41,012 nucleotides of DNA from contig JASCPH010000026.1 of the NCBI GenBank assembly GCA_029959545.1, positions 1-41,012 of the forward strand, read 5' to 3'. Positions within the stretch are counted from its first letter, which is position 1; every line of letters begins with the position of its first letter. The notes under the pieces were generated by a model. The model ran no database searches. It was given only the letters and a program-made list of their open reading frames with translations, and was not told the DNA's origin. This document shows positions 24,387-33,688 of the stretch, piece after piece. Both the position numbers and the translations under genes were made by a program. This DNA comes from Microbacteriaceae bacterium PS02066. Its GTDB lineage: Bacteria > Actinomycetota > Actinomycetes > Actinomycetales > Microbacteriaceae.

Positions 24387-25880
24387 TCAGGACTTGACGA
24401 TGTCGTAGGCGAAGAACTGCGAGTTCAAGCCGTTGACCGGGTACCCGCTGACGTCGCTGGAGGCGACGACGATCTGCGGGTAGAGGTACAGCCACACGCT
24501 AGCCGCATCCGCTGCGATCTGCTCGTTGACCTGCTTGAGGAGCGACGTCTGCTCGTCGACGGTCGTGGCCTGCTCGGCCTCGGACACCCACTGGGTCACC
24601 TGCGGGTTGTTGTAGCCCCAGTAGAAGTCGGGGTTGCCGTACCAGACCACGTCGCGGTCGTTCACGTGCTCCTGCAGGGTGGCGGTGAAGTCGCGGTCCT
24701 TGAAGACCTTCGTGTACCACTCGTCCGCGCTGATCGTGTTGATCTCGACCGTGATCCCGACCTCGGCCAGCTGCGACTGCAGGAACTCCGCGACGGCGGG
24801 GTGCGGGTCGTAGCTCGGGGTGTCGAGGGTGAACGTGAACCCGTCGGCGTACCCGGCCTGTGCCAGCAGTTCCTTCGAGAGTGCCGGGTCGTAGGGGTTC
24901 ACGCCCGTGAGGTCTTCGTACCAGGGGTCGGTGGGCGGCACCATCGAACCGATGAGGGTGCCGTAGTCGCCCCAGATCGAGCTCAGCAGCTTCTTCGTGT
25001 CGATGGCCGAGTAGACGGCCTTGCGCACGTCGACGTTGTCGAACGGCGCCACGCGGTCGTTGAAGGCGAGCAGCTCCTTCGTGGTCGAGGTGCCCTCGCT
25101 CACGACGTAGTCGCTGTTGCCGTCGAACTGTGCCAGCTGGTCGGGGCTCTGGATGCTGGTGATGAGGTCGATCTCGCCCGTCAGCAGCGCGTTGTTCTCG
25201 GCCGTCGCGTCGGTGAAGTACGTGAAGACGACCTCGGCGTTCTTGGCGGGGCTGCCCCAGTAGCCGTCGAAGCGCTTCAGGGTCAGCGTGCTGCCCTGCT
25301 TCCACTCGTCGAGCGTGTACGGGCCGGTGCCGTCCTCGGTCGTGGTCAGATCGCCCGCCTCGGTGTTGACGATCCACACGTAGCTCAGGTTGTAGAGGAA
25401 CGAGATCGATCGCTGCGAGAGCGTGAACACGACCGTCTTGTCGTCGGGGGTCGCGATGTCCGCGATCGGCCCGAAGCTCGACTTGCGGGCCGACTTCGAG
25501 TCGTCCGCGAGAACGGCTTCGACGCTCGCCTTGACGTCGGCGGAGGTCAGCTTCTTGCCGGAGTGGAACTCGACGCCGTCGCGCAGCGTGATCGTGTAGG
25601 TCAGGCCGTCGTCGCTGACCTCTTCGGACTCGGCGAGCAGGGGCTGGACCTCGCCGTCGTCGGTGAGCTTGTAGAGCCCCTCGTAGACGTTGCCGTTGAA
25701 GGCCTCGGTCACGCCCTGACCGCCGCCCTGCGTGTTGCTCAGGTTCTGCGGCTCGTACAGCGAGCCGATCACGATCGTGGCGTCGTCGGCGTTGTCGGCC
25801 GTGCTGGAACCGGCGGCGCAGCCGGCCAGCAGCAGGACTGCGGCAGCGGCGGCCGTCACGGCGAGCAGAGGTCTTCTCAT
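24387..25880 (-). CDS. Peptide-type ABC importer substrate-binding lipoprotein
   Basis: The 497-residue protein is a cluster C binding protein (SBP_bac_5). The signal peptide ends with lipobox LLAGC (Cys21). The body has the family pattern VYEGLYKLTDDGEVQPLLAES, YTITLRDGVEFHSGKKLTSADV, TGPYTLDEWKQGSTLTLKR and FDNVDVRKAVYSAID. It captures peptides or similar ligands outside the cell for the permeases and ATPases downstream. The ligand cannot be named; nickel, glutathione and opines are handled by relatives. GGAG stands eight bases before ATG 25880. Confidence 0.93.
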   Translation of the reverse strand: MRRPLLAVTAAAAAVLLLAGCAAGSSTADNADDATIVIGSLYEPQNLSNTQGGGQGVTEAFNGNVYEGLYKLTDDGEVQPLLAESEEVSDDGLTYTITLRDGVEFHSGKKLTSADVKASVEAVLADDSKSARKSSFGPIADIATPDDKTVVFTLSQRSISFLYNLSYVWIVNTEAGDLTTTEDGTGPYTLDEWKQGSTLTLKRFDGYWGSPAKNAEVVFTYFTDATAENNALLTGEIDLITSIQSPDQLAQFDGNSDYVVSEGTSTTKELLAFNDRVAPFDNVDVRKAVYSAIDTKKLLSSIWGDYGTLIGSMVPPTDPWYEDLTGVNPYDPALSKELLAQAGYADGFTFTLDTPSYDPHPAVAEFLQSQLAEVGITVEINTISADEWYTKVFKDRDFTATLQEHVNDRDVVWYGNPDFYWGYNNPQVTQWVSEAEQATTVDEQTSLLKQVNEQIAADAASVWLYLYPQIVVASSDVSGYPVNGLNSQFFAYDIVKS

Positions 25881-25934
25881 GCGGGGATACTCCAGGGTGC
25901 TGTGGGTGGGGTCGGGATGCTGTGCGTCGCCGCG

Positions 25935-26633
25935 TCAGGCGGCGTAGACGTCGAAGCCGTCGCGGAAGACGACGGACTTCTCGCCCGCGCGCACCGGAAC
26001 CTCGAAACGGTTGGATGCGGGGGGAAGCGGGCAGTTGTACTGCGCGGAGAACCCGCACGGCGGCACGAAGGCGCGGTTGAAGTCGAGCACGACCCGGTGC
26101 GGGTCGCCCTCGACGTGCTGCACGAACAGGAAGCGGCCGGGCCCGTAGGTCTCGACGCCGTTGGTGGTGTCGCCGAACACGAGTAGCAGCTTCCCGCCGT
26201 CGTCGAAGGCGGCGAGGGTGCGCTCCACACCGCCGATCGTCGCGGTGATGTCGCCGGGGACGATGAGATCGCGGGTGCCGCCGTTGTCGCGGATGTGCTC
26301 GAACGGCACGGTGCGCGAGGCCTCCACCGGGCGGAACGTACCGTCGATGACCCAGGCCGGGTCGTAGTCGTAGGTGTCGATCCGCTCGAAGGCGCCGATG
26401 GCCGGGGAAGCCGCATCCCAGAACCGCAGACCGTGCTGCGGCTCGCCCGTGTCGATGTCGGTGCGCTCGATCTCGGTCACCTGCACGGTGGGTGAGGCCG
26501 AGGCCTGCGCAGCACCCAGATCGGTGCGTGCGCCGGTCCAGCGCGTCTCGACGAGGGCGAGGTTGCCGGTGGGGGCGGCGACGGCGCGTTCGCGCGCGGC
26601 GTGCCAGCGGGCGTGGTCTTCACGGGCGGACAT
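25935..26633 (-). CDS. DUF1684 domain protein
   Basis: The 232-residue soluble protein carries the DUF1684 (PF07920) pattern. It begins with a short helical segment ([21 protein letters not shown]). Later come [31 protein letters not shown] and [16 protein letters not shown] near the C-terminus. The two conserved cysteines in PPC...CPLPP are present. The biochemical role is unknown. It is read in the same direction as the peptide-type importer and lies 54 bases before the binding-protein gene, so it may be the first gene of that operon. It diverges from purA, with 201 bases between. Confidence 0.88.
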   Translation of the reverse strand: MSAREDHARWHAARERAVAAPTGNLALVETRWTGARTDLGAAQASASPTVQVTEIERTDIDTGEPQHGLRFWDAASPAIGAFERIDTYDYDPAWVIDGTFRPVEASRTVPFEHIRDNGGTRDLIVPGDITATIGGVERTLAAFDDGGKLLLVFGDTTNGVETYGPGRFLFVQHVEGDPHRVVLDFNRAFVPPCGFSAQYNCPLPPASNRFEVPVRAGEKSVVFRDGFDVYAA

Positions 26634-26743
26634 GATGCGTCCATTCTCGAAACTCGGGGGCGTGGTGCCCAATCGGGCGTCACGGAAGGCAATGCGCCAG
26701 GCGATCGGGATATTCCCCGCGCGCTCGCGCGAGACCGGCTCGA

Positions 26744-26788
26744 TAGACTGCCGGAAGACCTCCCGCTCGACGGGTTCGGGTCTTCCGG
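26744..26788 (+). promoter_or_regulatory. purA promoter and inverted repeat at the transcript start
   Basis: TAGACT (26744-26749) is a -10 candidate; no clear -35 box is seen. CCGGAAGACC (26751-26760) is complementary to GGTCTTCCGG (26779-26788), with a nested CCCG/CGGG pair in the 18-base spacer. The repeat therefore covers the expected start of transcription and could be an operator, for example for a purine regulator, or a 5' RNA stem. The remaining gap sequence shows no known riboswitch. Confidence 0.5.
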
Positions 26789-26834
26789 TGCCGCAAGGCG
26801 CCGTCATCTGCCACCCGATTCGAGGGAGCCACCC

Positions 26835-28121
26835 ATGCCAGGCATCGTGATCGTCGGCGTCCAGTGGGGCGACGAGGGCAAGGGCAAGGCCACCGATCTG
26901 CTCGGCTCGCGCACCGACTGGGTCGTCAAGTTCAACGGCGGCAACAACGCCGGGCACACGGTGGTGATCGGCGACGAGAAGTACGCCCTGCACCTGCTGC
27001 CCTCCGGCATCCTCTCGCCCGGCGTGAACGCCGTCATCGGCAACGGTGTCGTCGTCGACCTCGAGGTGCTCTTCTACGAGCTCGAGGCGCTCCAGGCGCG
27101 CGGCGTCGACACGTCGCGTCTGCGCGTCAGCGCGAACGCGCACGTGATCACGCAGTACCACCGCACGCTCGACAAGGTCACCGAGCGCTTCCTCGGCAAG
27201 CGTCAGATCGGCACCACCGGGCGCGGGATCGGGCCCGCCTACGCCGACAAGATCAACCGTGTCGGCATCCGCATCCAGGACCTGTTCGATGAGAACATCC
27301 TGCGTCAGAAGGTCGAGGGAGCGCTCGATCAGAAGAACCACCTGCTCGTGAAGGTCTTCAACCGCCGCGCCATCACGGTCGACGAGATCGTGGAGGACCT
27401 GCTCTCGTATGCGGAGCGGCTGCGCCCCATGGTCTGCGACACCGGGCTGCTGTTGAACGACGCGCTGGATGCGGGAGACGTCGTCGTCTTCGAGGGCGGT
27501 CAGGCCACGATGCTCGACGTCGATCACGGCACCTACCCCTTCGTCACCTCCTCGTCGGCGACCGCCGGTGGCGCCGCGACCGGCTCGGGCGTCGGCCCGA
27601 ATCGACTCGACCGGATCGTGGGCATCGTGAAGGCGTACACGACGCGCGTCGGATCCGGTCCCTTCCCCACCGAGCTCTTCGACGAGCAGGGCGAGTGGCT
27701 GCGTTCACGCGGCTTCGAGTTCGGCACCACGACGGGCCGCCCGCGCCGGGTGGGCTGGTACGACGCGCCCATCACGCGCTATGCCACGCGCATCAACGGC
27801 ATCACCGACCTCGTGCTCACCAAGCTCGACATCCTGACCGGCCTCGAGCAGATCCCGGTCTGCGTCGCGTACGACGTCGACGGTGTGCGGTTCGACGAGG
27901 TGCCGGTGAATCAGACCGAGTTCCACCACGCCAAGCCGATCCTCGAGTATCTGCCCGGTTGGTCCGAGGACATCTCGACCGCGCGCACGTTCGAGGAGCT
28001 GCCCCAGACAGCGCAGGACTACGTGCTGGCCCTCGAGCGGTTGAGCGGTACGCGCATCTCGGTCATCGGCGTGGGCGCCGCCCGCGACGCCGTCATCGTG
28101 CGCCACGACCTCGTCGACTGA
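26835..28121 (+). CDS. purA: Adenylosuccinate synthetase
   Basis: The 428-residue enzyme converts IMP, aspartate and GTP to adenylosuccinate, the first committed step to AMP. It has the P-loop GDEGKGK (12-18) with catalytic Asp13, NGGNNAGHT with catalytic His41, [18 protein letters not shown], and the C-terminal GTP-site and base-specificity motifs ([19 protein letters not shown]). Length and motifs are standard. ATG 26835 has CGAGGGAG about ten bases upstream. The following lactonase-like gene starts one base after its stop, so the two are probably cotranscribed. Confidence 0.97.
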   Translation: MPGIVIVGVQWGDEGKGKATDLLGSRTDWVVKFNGGNNAGHTVVIGDEKYALHLLPSGILSPGVNAVIGNGVVVDLEVLFYELEALQARGVDTSRLRVSANAHVITQYHRTLDKVTERFLGKRQIGTTGRGIGPAYADKINRVGIRIQDLFDENILRQKVEGALDQKNHLLVKVFNRRAITVDEIVEDLLSYAERLRPMVCDTGLLLNDALDAGDVVVFEGGQATMLDVDHGTYPFVTSSSATAGGAATGSGVGPNRLDRIVGIVKAYTTRVGSGPFPTELFDEQGEWLRSRGFEFGTTTGRPRRVGWYDAPITRYATRINGITDLVLTKLDILTGLEQIPVCVAYDVDGVRFDEVPVNQTEFHHAKPILEYLPGWSEDISTARTFEELPQTAQDYVLALERLSGTRISVIGVGAARDAVIVRHDLVD

Positions 28122-28122
28122 C

Positions 28123-29313
28123 GTGAGGCTGCTCACCGGCGCCTACGGCGCCGAGATGGACGGCGTCGGCGAGGGCATCGGCGAGCTGCATGCCGGCGCG
28201 GCCGATCAATCGCTCGCGGGATCGGCTCTCGCCTTCGCCGGCGTGGTCGCCTCCGTCGACGGCTCGCCCTCGTGGGTCGCGCGCCATCCCACCCTCGACG
28301 TCATCTATGCGGCTCTCGAGTCGGCGGGTGCGGTGCAAGCTTTCCGTCGCACCGGGGAGTCACGCTACGAGCGCCTCGGCCCGGCGATCCCGGCGGGCGA
28401 GGCCGTCTGCCACATCTCCGTCGCACCTGACGGCGCATGGCTCATGGCGACGTGCTGGGGAGACGGCCGCGTCGTGCGGATGACGCTGGACGCCACCGGC
28501 CGCCCGTCACGGCCTTCGCTCGCGCCGGCTCCCGTCGATCCGTATGCCGGTTCGGGAATGTCGGTGTCGACCGCCGTCGCCGAGGCGGCCGACGTGAGCC
28601 TCGAAGCGGCCGCCCGCGCCCTACGGGACGCGGCGGGCGAGGAGTACGCGCACCTCATCCCGCACCTGGGGGAGCCGGAGGCCCCTCTCGCTCCGGAGCT
28701 CGAGACGCCCGTGTTGGAGCGCACCCCGCACGCCCACCAGAGCATCCTTCTCCCCGGCGGTGCCGTCGCCACGACCGACATGGGCTTCGATCTCGTGCGG
28801 TTCTGGCGCCCGTCCGGCGACGGGCTGCGGGCTGCGGGCGAGGTCGTGCTGCCCCGTGGCAGCGGCCCGCGCCACGGGGTGTGGCACCCGAGCGGTCATC
28901 TCTACGTCGTAGCGGAACTCTCGCGGGAGGTGTTCGTCCTGGCGCCGGATGCGTCGGGCGCGTGGCGTCTGGTCGGCGGCGTTCAGCTTGCGGGAACCCT
29001 CGACGGCGACACCGCGGCTGAGCTCGCCGCATCCTCCGATGGCTCGTTCCTCGTCGCCGGCGTGCGTGGCAGCAACACGCTCGCCACGGTGCGCGTAGCC
29101 GGCGCGGGGGAGCAGCTGCAGTTCGTCGCCCTCGCCGACAGCGGCGTGGACTGGCCGCGTCACCACGTCGTCTCGCGCGACACGGTGCTGGTGGCCGGTC
29201 AGCGATCGGACGAGGTTGCCGCCGTGTCGCTGGATCTTCGCACCGGCATCGCGGGGCGTGTGCGCTCTCGCGTGGCCGTGCCGTCCCCGACCTGCCTGAT
29301 GCCCATCCGCTGA
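28123..29313 (+). CDS. Lactonase-family beta-propeller protein
   Basis: The 396-residue protein resembles the Lactonase family (PF10282; 6-phosphogluconolactonase of the Pgl type). It has repeated beta-propeller blade patterns: HPTLDVIYAALESAGAV, CHISVAPDGAWLMATCWGDG, PHAHQSILLPGGAVATTDMG, GPRHGVWHPSGHLYVVAELS and SSDGSFLVAGVRGSN. The conserved histidine and glutamate of the central pocket appear to be present (PHAHQ and GPRH, then ELS). An internal Ala-rich insert at about residues 150-200 is not typical. Enzyme activity is not certain from sequence. The GTG start lies one base after the purA stop. Confidence 0.82.
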   Translation: MRLLTGAYGAEMDGVGEGIGELHAGAADQSLAGSALAFAGVVASVDGSPSWVARHPTLDVIYAALESAGAVQAFRRTGESRYERLGPAIPAGEAVCHISVAPDGAWLMATCWGDGRVVRMTLDATGRPSRPSLAPAPVDPYAGSGMSVSTAVAEAADVSLEAAARALRDAAGEEYAHLIPHLGEPEAPLAPELETPVLERTPHAHQSILLPGGAVATTDMGFDLVRFWRPSGDGLRAAGEVVLPRGSGPRHGVWHPSGHLYVVAELSREVFVLAPDASGAWRLVGGVQLAGTLDGDTAAELAASSDGSFLVAGVRGSNTLATVRVAGAGEQLQFVALADSGVDWPRHHVVSRDTVLVAGQRSDEVAAVSLDLRTGIAGRVRSRVAVPSPTCLMPIR

Positions 29314-29328
29314 CGAGGGGCCAGGTGC

Positions 29329-30453
29329 TCAGCTGTCGGGATGCAGCTTCGCGTCCTGCTTCGGGATGATGACCTGTTTCACGATGAGCAGGATCGAGGC
29401 GGTGACGGGGATCGCGACCAGCGCCCCCAGCAGCCCGAGCAGGGTGCCGCCCACCAGCGCTCCGATCACCACGAGCGATCCCGGGATCGAGATCGTGCGG
29501 TTCATGACACGGGGCGTGAGCAGGTATGCCTCGAGCTGCATGTACACCAGATACGCGATCGCGAACACCAGTGCGCCCATGGGGCTGGCGAAGAGAGCGA
29601 ACACCGAGCCGATCACCCAGAACAGGACCGTTCCGACGAGCGGGATGAGGGTGACGCAGAACGCCACGACGGCGAACAGCTGGGGGAAGGGCAGCCCGAG
29701 AACCAGGAACATGATGAGCACGAACACGGCGTTGCACAGCGCGAGCACGACCATGCCGCGGAGATACCCGCCGATGGAGTCCGCGATCTCCTCGGTGAGC
29801 GAGGCGACCTTGGGGCGCGAATAGGCGGGCGCGAGCGACAGCAGCGAGTTCTTCATCATCGGCAACGAAGCCGTGAAGTAGAGGCTCAGGACCAGGATGA
29901 TGATGCCGCCGGAGATCCCGGTGACGATCGAGACGCCGACCTTGAGCACGCCGCCGCTGATCGAGGCGATGTTGGTCGGATTGGTGATGAACTCCTGCAC
30001 GTGACCGAGGATGTCCGGCAGAACGCTGCCGAACGTGTCGTGCAGAGATTGATACAGGTCGCTCTGCTGGAACGTGGTGATCAGCTGAGGCACCCCGTTC
30101 ACGAACTCCGCAATCTGCTGCACCACGGTCGGGATGATGAGCAGCAGCACCCCGACCAGCACGATTGCGAAGCCGACGAACACGATGACGATGCCCCAGA
30201 CGCGCGGGACGCCGCGCTTCTCGAAGAAGCGCACGAGAGGGTCGAGGCCGAGGGCGGCGAACAGCGCGAACGCCACGTAGATGAGCACCGTGGACAGGTT
30301 GGAGACCGCGAGTCCCAGCACCAGCGCCAGCAGGCCCCCGAGGGTCACGAAGAACCCGAGGGCGAACGGATGGTGCACGGCGCGCCAGCGGAGGCCCGTG
30401 GCGGTGGGCGGGGCGGATGCGGGATCCACGGACCCAGCCGATTCATCGATCAT
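29329..30453 (-). CDS. AI-2E family (PerM/UPF0118) transporter
   Basis: The 374-residue protein has about eight helices with the family layout: two close N-terminal helices, a central amphipathic region of about 80 residues (IAEFVNGVPQLITTFQQSDL), then SIGGYLRGMVVLALCNAVFV and LPFPQLFAVVAFCVTLIPLVGT, and a final pair near LVGGTLLGLLGALVAIPVTA. Members export autoinducer-2 or act as Na+/H+ antiporters; the role here is open. ATG 30453 is preferred because TAGAGT ends six bases upstream. The gene is convergent with the lactonase gene and divergent from the chorismate mutase gene. Confidence 0.9.
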   Translation of the reverse strand: MIDESAGSVDPASAPPTATGLRWRAVHHPFALGFFVTLGGLLALVLGLAVSNLSTVLIYVAFALFAALGLDPLVRFFEKRGVPRVWGIVIVFVGFAIVLVGVLLLIIPTVVQQIAEFVNGVPQLITTFQQSDLYQSLHDTFGSVLPDILGHVQEFITNPTNIASISGGVLKVGVSIVTGISGGIIILVLSLYFTASLPMMKNSLLSLAPAYSRPKVASLTEEIADSIGGYLRGMVVLALCNAVFVLIMFLVLGLPFPQLFAVVAFCVTLIPLVGTVLFWVIGSVFALFASPMGALVFAIAYLVYMQLEAYLLTPRVMNRTISIPGSLVVIGALVGGTLLGLLGALVAIPVTASILLIVKQVIIPKQDAKLHPDS

Positions 30454-30459
30454 GACCAC

Positions 30460-30488
30460 ACTCTAGGCCGCGGCCCGCGCGGTAGTGT
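30460..30488. promoter_or_regulatory. Divergent -10 boxes for the AI-2E transporter and chorismate mutase
   Basis: On the minus strand TAGAGT (30460-30465) lies six bases before the transporter ATG at 30453. On the plus strand TAGTGT (30483-30488) lies 19 bases before the chorismate mutase ATG, which also has a GAGGAGG ribosome site. One gene would be leaderless and the other led. Confidence 0.5.
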
Positions 30489-30507
30489 CGAGGCCGAGGA
30501 GGACGCC

Positions 30508-30810
30508 ATGACCGAGCCCGTCGACCCGATCTCCACCCTCCAGGGGCTGCGCGCCAGCATCGACAACATCGATGCTGCGCTGACGTTCATGCTCGCGGAG
30601 CGTTTCCGCTGCACGAAGGCCGTCGGAGCTCTGAAGGCGGAGCATGGCCTTCCCCCTTCCGACCCGGCACGCGAGGAGCGCCAGCTGGCACGCCTGCGCA
30701 GTCTCGCGCTGCAGGCGGATCTCGACCCGGCGTTCGCCGAGAAGTGGTTCAATTTCGTCGTCGCCGAAGTGATCCGCCACCACGAGGCGGCTGCGTCCGC
30801 TACTGACTGA
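30508..30810 (+). CDS. Chorismate mutase, AroQ type
   Basis: The 100-residue all-helical protein matches the CM_2 domain: STLQGLRASIDNIDAALTFM with the active-site arginine, then LAERFRCTKAVGALKAEHGL with catalytic Arg/Lys positions, and DPAREERQLARLRSLA. It turns chorismate into prephenate for Phe and Tyr synthesis. It is a free-standing domain, without the prephenate dehydratase or dehydrogenase fusion. ATG 30508 has GAGGAGG seven bases upstream. It converges on the PatB-like gene with 32 bases between the stops. Confidence 0.92.
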   Translation: MTEPVDPISTLQGLRASIDNIDAALTFMLAERFRCTKAVGALKAEHGLPPSDPAREERQLARLRSLALQADLDPAFAEKWFNFVVAEVIRHHEAAASATD

Positions 30811-30842
30811 TCTTTGTCAGCGCGGGCTGTCGGCCGCGGCCT

Positions 30843-32021
30843 TCACGCCGCCGAACGCGCGCGCAGCGAGGTGCCGAGGCGACGCACGACGTGCTCGAGC
30901 ACCGGCTTCGGGGTCGCGAAGATGAGCCGCGCGAAGCCGGCGCCGGCCGTCCCGCACATGGTGCCCTCCGTGAGCTGGACGGACGCCTCCCGCTGGAAGA
31001 ACTCGGCGGGTGTGTCACCGAGGCCGGCGCTTCGGAAGTCGATCCATCCGACGTAGGTTCCCTCGGGCTTCGGCATCCAGGCGCCCGGGATCTCCTCGGC
31101 AAGGAGGTTCTGCAGGGTGTCGCGATTGCGTTCGAGATAGGGCACGAGCTCGGCGAGCCAGTCGTCGCCGTCGCGGTAGGCCACCGCGTTGGCGATGGCA
31201 CCGAGGTTGCTGGTGCCGTGGCCGCCGAACGGGCCGACCTTCGCCCACTTCTCCCGGTCGGCGTCGCTTGTGAGCACGAGTTGCGCGCACTTGAGCCCGG
31301 GCAGGTTCCAGGCCTTGGATGCACTCATGGCCGTGATCGTGTGCTGCGCGGCCGCCTCCGAGATCGATGCGTACGGGATGTGGGTGGAGCCGCTGAAGAC
31401 GAGCGGCGCCCAGATCTCGTCGGAGAACACGCGTCCGCCGTTGCGTTCGACGACCTCGGAGACGGCGACGAGCTCCTCGCGACTGAAGACGCGTCCCACC
31501 GGGTTGTACGGGTTGCACAGCAGCAGGAGGTTCCCGCCGTCGTCGAACGCCCGCTGCAGGGCGTCGAGGTCGAACTCGTAGCGGCCGTCACGGACGGCGA
31601 GCGGGACCTCGATGACCTCACGCCCGCGCATCGGCGGGACGAAGAGGAACGGCATGTACGACGGCGTCGGCACGATGATCTTGGAGCCCGGCGCACTGCA
31701 GTGCTCCATGGCGAGTTCGAGACCGACGATGACATCCGGCACGCCCCACACATCCGATGCCGGAACCTGCCAGCCGTAGCGGCGCCCGACGAACTCCGAC
31801 GTCGCCTCGGAGAGGTCGGTGGCCATCCCTCGCGGCATGTAGCCGAACGATCCCGCGTCCACGGCCCGGTGAAGCGCCTCGGTGATCTTGTGATCGATGC
31901 CGAAGTCCATCTCCGCCACGAACGCGCCCAGGGTGCCGTCCTCCGCCGACCACTTGGTGGCTCCGGTGGATCGCAACTGGTCGATGGTGATGGCATCGAC
32001 GCGCCGTGCGAACTCGCTCAT
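30843..32021 (-). CDS. PatB/MalY-like PLP-dependent C-S lyase (cystathionine beta-lyase)
   Basis: The 392-residue fold type I aminotransferase-like enzyme has the MalY/PatB signature: FVAEMDFGIDHKITEAL, GVPDVIVGLELAM, CNPYNPVGRVFSREEL (Asn170), SDEIWAPLVF (Asp201) and SASKAWNLPGLKCAQ with PLP lysine Lys236. MalY/PatB enzymes cleave cystathionine or other cysteine conjugates to pyruvate, ammonia and a thiol. AGAAGGAGAA before ATG 32021 is a strong ribosome site. It follows the ABC-2 permease in the same direction after 72 bases, but a functional link is not evident. Confidence 0.9.
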   Translation of the reverse strand: MSEFARRVDAITIDQLRSTGATKWSAEDGTLGAFVAEMDFGIDHKITEALHRAVDAGSFGYMPRGMATDLSEATSEFVGRRYGWQVPASDVWGVPDVIVGLELAMEHCSAPGSKIIVPTPSYMPFLFVPPMRGREVIEVPLAVRDGRYEFDLDALQRAFDDGGNLLLLCNPYNPVGRVFSREELVAVSEVVERNGGRVFSDEIWAPLVFSGSTHIPYASISEAAAQHTITAMSASKAWNLPGLKCAQLVLTSDADREKWAKVGPFGGHGTSNLGAIANAVAYRDGDDWLAELVPYLERNRDTLQNLLAEEIPGAWMPKPEGTYVGWIDFRSAGLGDTPAEFFQREASVQLTEGTMCGTAGAGFARLIFATPKPVLEHVVRRLGTSLRARSAA

Positions 32022-32093
32022 ATCGTTCTCCTTCTCGACGGCGGGATTCGGGTAACGGGCCGAGCTCGCGCCCTCTCCATCATCCCGTCGTTC

Positions 32094-32789
32094 TCAGGGT
32101 GTGGCGCGCCGCAGCGTCGGGAAGGCGATCGCGGCCAGCACCGCGGCGATCCCTGCGATCAGAAGGGTGATCCCGCCGAGCCCGATCGATGCGACCCAGT
32201 CGATGACGTACGGCCAGGCGTCCATGCGCGTGACGGCGAACAGGGCGAGCACGATGACTGCGGCGACCGCGACGAGCGTGACGATCAGCCACAACGTGCC
32301 GAAGCGCTTGAAGATCGTGGCGCCCCAGAAGCCGGAGACGAAGAACAGCATGGCGAGCACGAAGTAGAAGAGTCCTGCCAGCGCCGCTCCCGATTCCCAG
32401 ACGACCCCGACGGCGAAGAAGTAGCCGTTGAGTCCCCAGCCCCCCGTCGCCGTCTCGATGAGCCCGCCGATGACGAAGATGACCGCGAGCATGGCGGCGG
32501 TGAGAACTGCCGTCAGCATCGTTCCGATGAAGAACTCGCGGCGCGTCACGCTCATCGCCTGCGAGAACGGGAACGTCATGGTCAGGGCTTGGGCGCCGAT
32601 GACCGCGAAGTACCAGAGCGGCGCCTGTGCGCCACCGCCGTAGAAAGCACCGGTGACCCCTGCGCTGTACAGGATGCCGTAGACCGCGAGGCTGAGAGCG
32701 AAGGCGCCGCCGAGGACGATCAGCGGAACCCAGAGGAAGGTCTGTCTGTTGGTCAGCTGCATGCGCACGACCTTGAGGATGCGGTTCAT
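32094..32789 (-). CDS. ABC-2 type permease of the GntR-ABC operon
   Basis: The 231-residue membrane protein has six predicted helices (FLWVPLIVLGGAFALSLAVY, MLTAVLTAAMLAVIFVIGGL, FVLAMLFFVSGFWG, LWLIVTLVAVAAVIVLALFA and a last one at the C-terminus). The order GntR-ATPase-permease is typical of YtrA-type operons, often induced by cell-wall antibiotics. It overlaps the ATPase gene by ATGA. The substrate is unknown. Confidence 0.85.
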   Translation of the reverse strand: MNRILKVVRMQLTNRQTFLWVPLIVLGGAFALSLAVYGILYSAGVTGAFYGGGAQAPLWYFAVIGAQALTMTFPFSQAMSVTRREFFIGTMLTAVLTAAMLAVIFVIGGLIETATGGWGLNGYFFAVGVVWESGAALAGLFYFVLAMLFFVSGFWGATIFKRFGTLWLIVTLVAVAAVIVLALFAVTRMDAWPYVIDWVASIGLGGITLLIAGIAAVLAAIAFPTLRRATP

Positions 32790-33688
32790 CGCACGACTCC
32801 GTTCTCGAGAGCGGGGGATTCGACGCGCTGCGTGAGGCGCACGACGAGCTGTTGCAGGGACACCGGAGCGAACTCGAGACCGGCATCCCGCATGCGCACG
32901 CGCTCGTCCGGGGTGAGTGCGCCGAGCACCGTGACGGATGCGACGCGGCCGAGGCTCTCGCGGTGCAGCACCTCGCGGCCGGCGACGAAGGCGTCGACCG
33001 CCTCGGCGTCGCCGACGATGCTCGTCGCGCGCTCGCGCAGCGCCTCGGTGTCCTCGTCGAGCAGCACGCGACCGCCCTCGACGACGATCACCTTCTCGAG
33101 GAGATTCGAGACCTCGTCGATCAGATGGCTCGACAGGATGATGGTGCGGGGGTGCTCGGCGTAGTCCTCGAGGAGCCGGTCGTAGAAGATCTGGCGGGCG
33201 ACCGCATCCAGTCCGAGATACGGCTCGTCGAAGAAGGTGATCTCGGCGCGCGAGGCGATGCCGATGATGACGCCGACGGCGGAGAGCTGTCCGCGGGAGA
33301 GCTTCTTGATGCGTGTCTTCATCGGCAGGCGGAAGTCCGCGATGAGGCGATCGGCGAGCTCCTGATCCCAGTTCGGGAAGAAGAGACGGGCGATGCGGAA
33401 CGCGTGGACGGGGAGGGCGTCGTCGGGGTACCGCTGGCTCTCGCGGACGAAGCAGACCCGCGAGAGCACGCGGGCGTTCTCGTACGGGTCCTCGCCGAAG
33501 ACGCGCACCTCGCCGGAGGTGGCGAAGTTCTGCGCGGTGAGGATCGACATGATCGTCGTCTTGCCCGCTCCGTTGCGTCCGAGAAGGCCGTAGATGGCGT
33601 CCTTTTCGATCCGGAAGCTGACGTCGTCGATCGCGACGGTGTCCCGGTATCGCTTGGTCAGTGCGCTGACCTCGATCACGGCGGTCAC
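32786..33688 (-). CDS. ABC transporter ATPase (YtrB-like)
   Basis: The 300-residue ATPase has Walker A GLLGRNGAGKTT (about 34-45), a variant signature LSRGQLSAVG in place of LSGGQ, Walker B ITFFDEPYLGLDA, and the switch histidine SSHLIDEVSN. The C-terminal 80 residues are a helper domain common in ABC-2 exporters of this group. A motif FFPNWDQELADRLIADF is shared with GntR-associated ATPases. It overlaps both neighbours by four bases, so gntR, ATPase and permease form one transcript. Confidence 0.93.
   Translation of the reverse strand: MTAVIEVSALTKRYRDTVAIDDVSFRIEKDAIYGLLGRNGAGKTTIMSILTAQNFATSGEVRVFGEDPYENARVLSRVCFVRESQRYPDDALPVHAFRIARLFFPNWDQELADRLIADFRLPMKTRIKKLSRGQLSAVGVIIGIASRAEITFFDEPYLGLDAVARQIFYDRLLEDYAEHPRTIILSSHLIDEVSNLLEKVIVVEGGRVLLDEDTEALRERATSIVGDAEAVDAFVAGREVLHRESLGRVASVTVLGALTPDERVRMRDAGLEFAPVSLQQLVVRLTQRVESPALENGVVR

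Noticed and set aside
30830..30842. GGCCGCGGCC as a terminator between chorismate mutase and the PatB-like gene
   Set aside because: It is a short palindrome with almost no loop and no T run, and such words are frequent in this GC-rich sequence.
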